This document shows, one piece after another, positions 6,105-12,604 of a stretch of 13,253 nucleotides of DNA. Below the pieces are notes generated by a model that saw only the letters and a program-made list of their open reading frames with translations, had not been told where the DNA came from and made no database searches. Origin of the DNA: JAFASC01 sp034669525 (GTDB lineage: Bacteria > Pseudomonadota > Alphaproteobacteria > Rhizobiales > Beijerinckiaceae); the NCBI GenBank assembly GCA_034669525.1, contig JAXDNH010000229.1, forward strand, positions 1-13,253, in the 5' to 3' direction. Every line of letters begins with the position of its first letter. The stretch's first letter is position 1. The translations under genes were made by a program, and so were the position numbers.

Positions 6105-7082
6105 ATGGAGACCAAGCCCGAGACAGAGGCTGGAAGCACGCCGGTGCGGAAACCCGCGAGCGTCCCTGCCTCGATCGACGAGACGCTCGATCTGCTCGCA
6201 GGCGCCGATTACGTCGCCGACCGGGCGCTCGCGACCGTGCTGTTCCTGGCGCTGCGCCTCGGCCGGCCGCTTTTCCTCGAAGGCGAAGCTGGCGTCGGCA
6301 AGACCGAGATCGCAAAGGTGCTGGCGAAGTCGCTCGGGCGGCAGCTGATCCGCCTGCAATGCTACGAAGGGCTCGACGTCGCCGCCGCGGTCTACGAATG
6401 GAATTACGCTGCGCAGATGATGGCGATCCGGCTCGCCGAAGCGTCGGGCGAAACCGATCGCGAGCGGCTCGAACACGACATTTTCTCGCACCGCTACCTG
6501 ATCGAGCGGCCGCTTCTGCAGGCGCTGGAGTCGTCCGCATCCGGCGCGCCGATCCTGCTCATCGACGAACTCGATCGCACCGACGAAGCCTTCGAAGCCT
6601 TCCTGCTCGAAATCCTTTCCGATTATCAGATTACCATTCCGGAACTCGGCACGATTCGCGCGGAGAGGCCACCGATTGTCATCATCACCTCGAACCGCAC
6701 GCGCGAAATCCACGACGCGCTGAAGCGCCGCTGCCTCTATCACTGGGTCGGCTATCCCGATTTGCAGCGCGAGCTCGCGATCGTCGCGGCGCGCGCGCCG
6801 AATGCGCCGAAGCGGCTGACGCAGGAACTCGTCGCCTTCGTGCAGAAGCTGCGCGGCCAGGATCTGTTCAAATCGCCGGGTGTCGCCGAGACGCTCGACT
6901 GGGCCTCGGCGCTTGTCGAACTCGATGCCGTCGCGCTCGATCCGGCGCTGGTCGCGGACACGCTCGGCGTACTGCTCAAATATCAGGACGACATCGCCAA
7001 GATCGACAACGCGAAGGCGAAAGCACTGGTCGACGAAGTGCAGTCGGAATTGCGCGCGCATGCGGTGGCAGCGGGCGCGTGA
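6105..7082 (+). CDS. MoxR/CoxD-like AAA+ ATPase
   Basis: The 325-residue cytoplasmic protein is an AAA+ ATPase of the MoxR group, most like CoxD, which in carboxydotrophs is needed to assemble the molybdenum-copper site of CO dehydrogenase. Visible motifs: Walker A GEAGVGKT (60-67), Walker B LLIDELDR (151-158), sensor 1 TSN (195-197) and the basic 'ALKRRCLYHW' segment (about 205-214) where the arginine finger lies, followed by the helical lid. The ATG at 6105 follows a strong ribosome site. It is the first gene of a six-gene operon, and its stop overlaps the GTG of the VWA gene as GTGA, the standard MoxR-VWA pairing: the ATPase is thought to act as a chaperone motor and the VWA protein as its substrate-binding partner. 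The client hydroxylase is not in the window. Confidence 0.93.
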   Translation: METKPETEAGSTPVRKPASVPASIDETLDLLAGADYVADRALATVLFLALRLGRPLFLEGEAGVGKTEIAKVLAKSLGRQLIRLQCYEGLDVAAAVYEWNYAAQMMAIRLAEASGETDRERLEHDIFSHRYLIERPLLQALESSASGAPILLIDELDRTDEAFEAFLLEILSDYQITIPELGTIRAERPPIVIITSNRTREIHDALKRRCLYHWVGYPDLQRELAIVAARAPNAPKRLTQELVAFVQKLRGQDLFKSPGVAETLDWASALVELDAVALDPALVADTLGVLLKYQDDIAKIDNAKAKALVDEVQSELRAHAVAAGA

Positions 7083-8323
7083 GCACCGCTTACCGGCACG
7101 ACGAAAACAGGGAGCCCGCCGCGATCGGCTCCGGGCGGCTGGCGCAAAATATCCTGCATTTCGCCCGCGCGCTGCGTGAGGCCGGCCTGCCGGTCGGGCC
7201 GGGCAGCGTCGTCGATGCGATTCGCGCCGTCGAAGCCGCAGGCATCGGCACGCGCGAGGATTTCCGCGCCACGCTGCATGCGGTCTTCGTCAAGAAGCAC
7301 GAACATTCCGTCATTTTCGATCAGGCTTTTGCGATCTTCTGGCGCCGCCGCGGCTATATGGAAAAGCTGATCGGCCTCATGTCGCCCGTCGCCGATCCGA
7401 AGACGCAGGCGCCGAAACCGAAGGCGGGTGCGACCCGCGTTTCCGACGCACTGATGAAGCAGCGGCCGCAGCCGAAACCGGAACAGGCGCTTGAGGTCGA
7501 CACGCGCTTCACGACCTCGATGATCGAGCGGCTGCAAACGAAAGACTTTGCGCAGATGAGCGCGGCTGAGATCGCCGCGGCCGGGCAGGCGATCGCAAAA
7601 CTGCGGCTTGGCGACGAGACAGTCGCGACGCGCCGCTTCCGTCCGCATCCGCATCGCGACCGCATCGACATGCGCAGGATGATGCGCTCGTCGCTCCGCG
7701 CCGGCGGCGCCTCGATCTCGCTCGCCTTCCGCGAGCCGGCGGAGCGGCATCGGCCGATCGTCGCGATCTGCGACATTTCCGGCTCGATGAGCGATTACAC
7801 CCGCATCTTCCTGCATTTTCTGCACGCGCTGACCGAGCAGCGCCGCCGCGTCTCGACCTTCCTGTTCGGCACGCGGCTGACCAACATCACCCGCGCGCTG
7901 CAATCGAAGGATATCGACGAGGCGCTGGCGAAATGTTCCGCCGGCGTGAAGGACTGGTCCGGCGGCACCCGCATCGCGGCGTCGCTGCATGCGTTCAATC
8001 GCGACTGGTCGCGCCGCGTGCTCGGCCAAGGGGCGATCGTGCTACTCTTCACCGATGGCCTCGAACGCGAGGGCCTGGAAGACCTGCCGCGCGAACTCGA
8101 GCGCTTGCGCAAATCCTGCCGGCGCCTCATCTGGATCAATCCGCTCTTGCGCTATGCGGATTTCGAGGCCAAGGCCTCTGGGATCCGCGCTATCCTGCCG
8201 TTTGTCGACGAGTTCCGGCCGATCCATAATCTCCGCTCGATGGCGGAACTCGTCGCAGCGCTCGGGCATGACGGCGCGCTCGGCCGCGCCGATCCGAAGC
8301 TGTGGCTGAAGCGCGCGGCTTGA
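7079..8323 (+). CDS. CoxE-like VWA-domain protein
   Basis: This 414-residue protein pairs with the preceding ATPase. Its C-terminal half is a von Willebrand factor A domain with an intact metal-ion-dependent adhesion site: DISGSMS (232-238), T297 in 'SGGTRIAASL' and D326 in 'LLFTDGLER'. The N-terminal part (about 20-100) has the helical 'FARALREAGLPVGPG' start and 'FVKKHEHSVIFDQAFAIFW' typical of CoxE relatives, then a Pro/Lys-rich linker near 105-140. CoxE acts with CoxD in maturing molybdenum hydroxylases. The start is GTG 7079, overlapping the upstream stop by three bases (GTGA); the frame is open much further upstream but only as a shadow of the ATPase gene. No signal peptide or membrane segment is visible. 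Confidence 0.92.
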   Translation: MSTAYRHDENREPAAIGSGRLAQNILHFARALREAGLPVGPGSVVDAIRAVEAAGIGTREDFRATLHAVFVKKHEHSVIFDQAFAIFWRRRGYMEKLIGLMSPVADPKTQAPKPKAGATRVSDALMKQRPQPKPEQALEVDTRFTTSMIERLQTKDFAQMSAAEIAAAGQAIAKLRLGDETVATRRFRPHPHRDRIDMRRMMRSSLRAGGASISLAFREPAERHRPIVAICDISGSMSDYTRIFLHFLHALTEQRRRVSTFLFGTRLTNITRALQSKDIDEALAKCSAGVKDWSGGTRIAASLHAFNRDWSRRVLGQGAIVLLFTDGLEREGLEDLPRELERLRKSCRRLIWINPLLRYADFEAKASGIRAILPFVDEFRPIHNLRSMAELVAALGHDGALGRADPKLWLKRAA

Positions 8324-8336
8324 GAAGGTGAATGCG

Positions 8337-8660
8337 ATGCTTACCACGGACGACGACATCCTCGCCAAAGCCGAGGACTGGCGCAAAGCCGGCAAAGGCG
8401 TTGCCATCGCCACCGTTGTCGACACCTGGGGCTCAGCGCCGCGCCCGGTCGGCAGCCATCTCGTCATCGACGAGGACGGGAATTTTCTCGGCTCCGTCTC
8501 CGGCGGCTGCGTCGAAGGCGAGGTCGTCACCGAGGCGCTCGACGTGATCGAAGCGGGCAAGCCGAAAATGCTGGAATTCGGCGTCGCCGACGAGACCGCT
8601 TGGCGCGCCGGTCTGTCCTGCGGCGGCCGAATCGCGGTCTACGTCGAGAAGGTCGAGTAA
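8337..8660 (+). CDS. XdhC/CoxI-family protein, N-terminal domain alone
   Basis: This 107-residue protein is the N-terminal domain of the XdhC/CoxI family, which binds sulfurated molybdenum cofactor and hands it to molybdenum hydroxylases. Diagnostic segments are 'VVDTWGSAPRPVGSHLVI' (about 28-45), 'GSVSGGCVEGEV' (52-63) and 'GLSCGGRI' near the end. In full-length XdhC the Rossmann-like C-terminal domain follows in the same chain; here it is a separate gene starting at the TAATG overlap. ATG 8337 is preferred because GAGAAGG (8322-8328) lies eight bases ahead; GTG 8328, in the same frame, falls inside that site. Splitting XdhC is known in related clusters, so this is unlikely to be a broken gene. 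Confidence 0.9.
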   Translation: MLTTDDDILAKAEDWRKAGKGVAIATVVDTWGSAPRPVGSHLVIDEDGNFLGSVSGGCVEGEVVTEALDVIEAGKPKMLEFGVADETAWRAGLSCGGRIAVYVEKVE

Positions 8661-9364
8661 TGCGTCTCGATCTGCTCACCGCGCTCAACGCAGAACGCAA
8701 GACGCGCCGCGCCGCGGTCCTCGTCACTGATCTCGCCGATGGCGCTCAGCGGCTGGTGCGCGTCGCGGAGATCGAACGCGATCCGCTCGCCGACGCGCTC
8801 GACGAGCGCCTGCGCATGGGCAAGAGCGGCACGATCGAATCCGCTGGCAAGCGCTATTTCCTCACCGTGCAGGCGCCGCCGGCGCGGCTGATCGCGATCG
8901 GCGCGGTGCATGTCAGCCAGGCGCTGGCGCCGATGGCGAAACTCGCCGGTTATGATGTGACGATCGTCGATCCGCGCACCGCCTTTGCGACGCCGGAGCG
9001 CTTCCCTGACGTGCGCGTGATCGCCGAATGGCCGGACAAGGTGCTGCCCGAGATCGGGCTCGATCGTTACACCGCGATCGCGCTGCTGACGCACGACCCG
9101 AAGATCGATGACCCCGCGCTCAACCTCGCGCTCAAAGCCGAATGTTTTTACATTGGCGCGCTTGGCTCGAAGAAGACGCACGCAAAGCGCCTCGAGCGTC
9201 TCGCCGCAGCAGGCCTGAGTGCGCAGGCCGCGCGCATCCACGCGCCGATCGGCCTCGATATCGGCGCCGTCAGCCCGGCGGAAATCGCCGTGTCGATCCT
9301 CGGCGAGATCGTGCTCTCCCTCCGCAAGAAGCCGCTGCGGAGCGAAAAGGATCGCGCCGCTTGA
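8660..9364 (+). CDS. XdhC/CoxI-family protein, Rossmann-domain part
   Basis: The 234-residue product holds the C-terminal XdhC domain. Residues 77-106 form a nucleotide-binding-like beta-alpha-beta unit ('LIAIGAVHVSQALAPMA' then 'YDVTIVDPR'), followed by 'RYTAIALLTHDPKIDDPAL', 'FYIGALGSKKTHAKRL' and the family's closing 'APIGLDIGAVSPAEIAVSI'. The first 70 residues are a diverged lead with 'AVLVTDLADGAQRLV' and resemble the second half of an XdhC N-terminal domain, so the split point is not exactly at a domain border. The ATG overlaps the stop of the previous gene (TAATG), indicating coupled translation and probably a 1:1 complex. Predicted role: protection and delivery of molybdenum cofactor, together with the neighbouring small protein. 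Confidence 0.9.
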   Translation: MRLDLLTALNAERKTRRAAVLVTDLADGAQRLVRVAEIERDPLADALDERLRMGKSGTIESAGKRYFLTVQAPPARLIAIGAVHVSQALAPMAKLAGYDVTIVDPRTAFATPERFPDVRVIAEWPDKVLPEIGLDRYTAIALLTHDPKIDDPALNLALKAECFYIGALGSKKTHAKRLERLAAAGLSAQAARIHAPIGLDIGAVSPAEIAVSILGEIVLSLRKKPLRSEKDRAA

Positions 9365-10395
9365 AATTCGGTCCGGTTGGCGTCTGCGATGCGATCGGCG
9401 GCATTGTCGCCCACGCAATCCGCCAGCCCGGCCTGACGCTGCGCAAGGGCGACCGGCTTCGCGAGCCGCAGATCGCATTGCTGCGCGACGCGGGCGTCGA
9501 GACCGTCACGATCGCGCAGCTCGAGCCGGGCGATGTCGGCGAGGACGAAGCCGCGTTGCGGCTTGCACAAAAAGTTGCCGGTGATCACGTACGCGTTGAC
9601 GCGCCCTTCACTGGCCGCGCTAACCTATTTGCCGAGACTGCGGGCATTTTTCTTGCCGAGGCCGATGCGATTGATCGCATCAATGCCCCCGACGAACGCA
9701 TCACACTGGCGACCTTACCGCCGATGCGCCGCGTCGTCGAAGGCGAGATGATCGCGACGGTGAAGATCATTCCGTTCGCAGTACCGGAGGATGCGCTTTC
9801 GCAGGCGCTCGCGGCCGCGGATGGATTCAAGCTCGCCATCGCGCCGTTTCGTGGCATGCGCGTCGGTGTCGTATCGACGCTGCTGCCTGGATTAAAGCCT
9901 TCGACGGTGACGAAGACATTGCGCATCCTGCGCGAACGCCTCGGCCACTCGGGCGCGTCCCTCGGCAGGGAGCGCGAGGTGCCGCACGAGACGCAGGCCC
10001 TCGCCGAAGCCATCGATCAGGTCGAGCCGAATTCCGATCTCGTCATCGTGTTTGGCGCCTCGGCGATCACCGACCGCCGCGACGTGATCCCCGCCGCGAT
10101 CGAATCGGCCGGCGGCGCCATCGAGCAATTCGGCATGCCCGTCGATCCCGGCAATCTCCTACTTCTCGGCAAGACGCGCTCCGGCAAGACGGTGCTCGGC
10201 GCGCCGGGCTGCGCGCGCTCGCCGAAAGAGAACGGCTTCGACTGGGTGCTCGACCGCCTGCTCGCCGATGTTCCCGTTACCGCAGAGGATATCCGCCGCA
10301 TGGGCGCCGGCGGGCTGTTGATGGAGATCGTCTCACGTCCGCAGCCGCGCGGTGGCGAGGCACCGCGGGCTGAGACCGACAACCGCGATGACTGA
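9361..10395 (+). CDS. Molybdopterin-binding-domain protein (MoeA/CinA-like)
   Basis: This 344-residue protein belongs to the molybdopterin-binding (MoCF) superfamily found beside coxDE and xdhC genes. Its N-terminus 'FGPVGVCDAIGGIVAHAIR' is like that of MoeA-type proteins ('a.G.vLah'), and the MoCF fold occupies about 165-300, with 'MRVGVVSTLLPG', 'LVIVFGASAITDRRDVIP' and 'FGMPVDPGNLLLLG', then 'VLGAPGCARSPKENGFDWVL'. The loop that is GGTG in MoaB/Mog/MoeA reads GASA here, although the following D-R-R-D-V-I-P is kept. The start is TTG 9361, which overlaps the previous stop as TTGA; an AAGGAT site lies about nine bases ahead, and upstream codons only shadow xdhC. Its exact step in cofactor synthesis or transfer is not established. 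Confidence 0.88.
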   Translation: MKFGPVGVCDAIGGIVAHAIRQPGLTLRKGDRLREPQIALLRDAGVETVTIAQLEPGDVGEDEAALRLAQKVAGDHVRVDAPFTGRANLFAETAGIFLAEADAIDRINAPDERITLATLPPMRRVVEGEMIATVKIIPFAVPEDALSQALAAADGFKLAIAPFRGMRVGVVSTLLPGLKPSTVTKTLRILRERLGHSGASLGREREVPHETQALAEAIDQVEPNSDLVIVFGASAITDRRDVIPAAIESAGGAIEQFGMPVDPGNLLLLGKTRSGKTVLGAPGCARSPKENGFDWVLDRLLADVPVTAEDIRRMGAGGLLMEIVSRPQPRGGEAPRAETDNRDD

Positions 10396-10993
10396 GATTG
10401 CCGCAATCATACTGGCGGCGGGGCGCAGTACGCGCTTTGCTGGAGATCAGCCGGGCACGACAAAACTGATCGCAGAGCTAGATGGCAAGCCGCTCGTCCG
10501 CCATGTGGCCGACACTGCGCTGGCGTCGACCGCCCGACCCGTCATTGTGGTGACCGGACATGCGCGCGAGCTGGTGCAAGACGCGCTTGCCGGGCTGCCG
10601 GTCGCATTCGTCCACAACAAGGATTACGCGACGGGCCTCGCGAGCTCGCTGCGCATTGGCATCGCCGCTGTTCCGTCCTCGGCTTCCGGCGCGATCATTC
10701 TTCTTGGCGATATGCCGCTCGTCGCAGCGGATTTGATCCATCAGCTCATCCAATCGTTCGAAACAGCCGCGAGCGCAGAGGCGATCGTGCCGGTTATGAC
10801 GAGCCGACGCGGCAATCCGGTCCTGCTCGCCCGTTCACTCTTTCCGACGGTGACCCTACTCACCGGCGATGACGGTGCGCGACGCCTGCTACAGCAGCCC
10901 GGCATTCACGTTGTCGAGATCGCGGTGAGCGGAGACGCCGCGAGCGCCGACATCGACACGCCGGAAGCACTGGAAACACTGCGCAAGTCTTAG
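10388..10993 (+). CDS. MobA/MocA-like molybdenum cofactor nucleotidyltransferase
   Basis: The 201-residue protein has the pattern of the MobA-like NTP transferases that attach CMP or GMP to molybdopterin: LAAGRSTRF (9-17) with lysine K26 for triphosphate binding, 'VIVVTGHA' , 'ATGLASSLRIGI' , the metal-binding 'ILLGDMPLV' with D108, 'RRGNPVLL' (141-147), 'LTGDDGARRLL' and the closing 'DIDTPEAL'. The 'GLASSLRIG' and 'RGNPVL' segments favour the MocA group (cytidylyl, used for XdhC-served hydroxylases) over MobA, but nucleotide choice is inferred. The ATG overlaps the upstream stop by eight bases (ATGACTGA). It closes the operon and converges on the binding-protein gene 23 bases away; no terminator hairpin with a T-run is visible in that gap. 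Confidence 0.9.
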   Translation: MTEIAAIILAAGRSTRFAGDQPGTTKLIAELDGKPLVRHVADTALASTARPVIVVTGHARELVQDALAGLPVAFVHNKDYATGLASSLRIGIAAVPSSASGAIILLGDMPLVAADLIHQLIQSFETAASAEAIVPVMTSRRGNPVLLARSLFPTVTLLTGDDGARRLLQQPGIHVVEIAVSGDAASADIDTPEALETLRKS

Positions 10994-11016
10994 TGCGGAC
11001 TCCTTGCCACCCGGCG

Positions 11017-12225
11017 CTAATTGATCGCAAGCTCTCCGCTGGTGACGGGACCAAAATCCTCGAAGGTTTCGCCCGTGAACCGTTTCAGCTGCATTTGCTC
11101 GAGTGGAAAATAGTCCTTTGCGCTCGTATTGATCTTGATGCCCGGCAGCAGGAGACCGAGCTCAAAGTCCTTCAGGTTGGCCGCTTGCTTCATCACATTT
11201 TCGCGGGTCAGATCGTCCCCGCATTGCTTGAGAACTTGCACGAGCGTCTGGGCAGCGAGATAGCCATAGACAGTGAACGTGCTGGTCCTGTCAGCGTCCG
11301 GAAAATACTTGTCCAAAAACGTGAGCCACTCCTTCATCCCGGGATCGCCGGCGTATTTTCGGTCAGTCGGGTCCTTCAAATAATTGAGGCTGATGACGCC
11401 CGTGGCATTGTCGAGCCCTGCGGGTTTCAGCACGGAGCCGACGGAGGCGGAAATGCTGGCAAGAAGGCGGGCGCCATCCCATTGCAATTCTTTGGATTTA
11501 CGGATGGCCTGCGAAGCGAATTTCGGCGTCGCCTCGATGAATAAAATGTCCGCCCCGGAACCCTTCAGGCTAAGTATTTGCGAATCGATTGTCGGATCGG
11601 TCGGCTCGTACGACGCGAGAACGAGTGGCATTTTGCCATTGAGCCCATCCTTCAGGCCTTTGAGATAATCCTTACCCGAATCGTCGTTTTGATAAAGCAT
11701 CGCCACTTTGCCGTTCGGGTATTTCTCCAGGAGATACTTCGCGAAGATGTGGCCTTCGGTCTGATAGGTCGGCTGCCAGCCCATGCTCCATGGGTAATTC
11801 TCAGGATCGCCAAACTTGGTGGCGCCGGCCGCGATGAATAATTGCGGGATGCGTTTCTGATTGAGGTACTTTTGAACAGCATTGCTCGTCGGCGTTCCGA
11901 GCGGCCCGAAGATGAACAGGACTTCGTCGCTTTCGACAAGCTTGCGCGTTTGCTCCACGGTCTTTGAAGGATTGTATGCGTCGTCATATGAAATGAAGTT
12001 GATCTTGCGCCCGTTCACGCCGCCTTCATCGTTGATCTTCCTGAAATAGGCGTCTTCGACCTTGCCAATCAGAGCGTAGGCCGACAACGGCCCGCTATAG
12101 GCCATCGTGTTGCCGATCTTGATCTCGGTGTCGCTCGCGCCAACGTCGTATTTCTTTTGCGCAAAGCTGGGGGAACTCCACAGGAGAGCGGCAAGAGCTA
12201 ACGGTGCAAGATCGCGCAATTGCAT
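11017..12225 (-). CDS. Branched-chain amino acid-type ABC substrate-binding protein (LivK-like), orphan
   Basis: The 402-residue protein has a Sec-type signal peptide (basic R4, hydrophobic core, S-F-A before Q23) and a type I periplasmic binding fold: 'IKIGNTMAYSGPLSAYA' at the mature start, 'FRKINDEGGVNGRKINFISYDDAYNPSKTVEQTRKLV' (about 62-98), 'VLFIFGPLGTPTSNAV', and 'KVAMLYQNDDSGKDYLKGL' leading the second lobe. It is a periplasmic receptor for a HAAT-type ABC importer; the ligand is unknown, and relatives bind amino acids, amides or aromatic acids. ATG 12225 follows GGGGAGGGG four bases earlier. No permease or ATPase gene of the matching type is adjacent, so it must use a transporter encoded elsewhere. 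It is unlike the Tat-exported binding protein at 884, so the two are not recent duplicates. Confidence 0.93.
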   Translation of the reverse strand: MQLRDLAPLALAALLWSSPSFAQKKYDVGASDTEIKIGNTMAYSGPLSAYALIGKVEDAYFRKINDEGGVNGRKINFISYDDAYNPSKTVEQTRKLVESDEVLFIFGPLGTPTSNAVQKYLNQKRIPQLFIAAGATKFGDPENYPWSMGWQPTYQTEGHIFAKYLLEKYPNGKVAMLYQNDDSGKDYLKGLKDGLNGKMPLVLASYEPTDPTIDSQILSLKGSGADILFIEATPKFASQAIRKSKELQWDGARLLASISASVGSVLKPAGLDNATGVISLNYLKDPTDRKYAGDPGMKEWLTFLDKYFPDADRTSTFTVYGYLAAQTLVQVLKQCGDDLTRENVMKQAANLKDFELGLLLPGIKINTSAKDYFPLEQMQLKRFTGETFEDFGPVTSGELAIN

Positions 12226-12268
12226 CTATCCCCTCCCCTAAAGGCACTTGAAACCGCGATACATTGGC

Positions 12269-12287
12269 CGATCGCGTTAAGCGATCG
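12269..12287. promoter_or_regulatory. Perfect 7-bp inverted repeat upstream of the orphan binding-protein gene
   Basis: CGATCGC (12269-12275) and GCGATCG (12281-12287) are perfect complements around GTTAA. The element lies about 45-60 bases upstream of the ATG at 12225, so it would sit in the 5' leader or at the promoter. It could be a regulator site or an RNA hairpin; no T-run accompanies it. Confidence 0.35.
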
Positions 12288-12345
12288 AGAGGATCAGCTT
12301 TCGGAAAGGCTGTCCAGTTCAGCAGACAATGTTGGCGCGGAGTTT

Positions 12346-12361
12346 CAAGGCGCCTTGTCAA
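12346..12361 (-). promoter_or_regulatory. 12-bp palindrome overlapping a TTGACA box
   Basis: CAAGGCGCCTTG (12346-12357) is a perfect palindrome. On the minus strand it overlaps a consensus -35 hexamer, TTGACA (12361-12356), pointing at the binding-protein gene. No convincing -10 is found at 16-18 bases; the nearest A/T-rich hexamer is about 22 bases on. A repressor or activator site is plausible but unproven. Confidence 0.3.
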
Positions 12362-12393
12362 GCTCACAGGGGATAACGCACAAGTGATTTAAT

Positions 12394-12506
12394 GTACCCT
12401 GGCGGGGTACCTACATAGATGCCCCGCGGCGTATTCCGCGGGGACGGGGAGAAATCCTCGCGGCGCCGGTTCCTTCTCGCCCCCTACGGGAGGGATCGGC
12501 GCCAAT
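12394..12506. repeat. Hairpin-rich GC block in the intergenic region before the DUF4175 gene
   Basis: Two perfect inverted repeats lie side by side: GTACCC (12394-12399) with GGGTAC (12405-12410), and CCCCGCGG (12422-12429) with CCGCGGGG (12436-12443) around a CGTATT loop. Further on, a GGCGCC pair flanks CCCCC/GGGAGGG tracts (to about 12506). No T-run follows, so terminator function is doubtful. The style resembles dispersed intergenic repeats of Rhizobiales, but only this copy is visible. The rest of the 12226-12604 gap contains no supportable gene. Confidence 0.45.
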
Positions 12507-12604
12507 GATCGCCCACTACAAGATAACCGCAATTTGCTAGAAGGCTGGTCGGGCTTTTGCAGGGGCGGGGCTGCACTACTTGCAGGGGCGATGCGGAGAG
12601 CGGC

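Noticed and set aside
5933..7078. Upstream extension of the VWA-protein frame
   Set aside because: The extension overlaps the MoxR-like ATPase in another frame and is Arg-rich shadow sequence; the VWA gene starts at the GTGA overlap at 7079.
10994..11016. Terminator between the converging mocA-like and binding-protein genes
   Set aside because: The 23-base gap contains no stem of useful length and no T-run.
12420..12509. Small open frame of 29 codons in the palindromic block
   Set aside because: No ribosome site, an arginine-rich composition that follows from the repeat sequence, and no resemblance to a known small protein.
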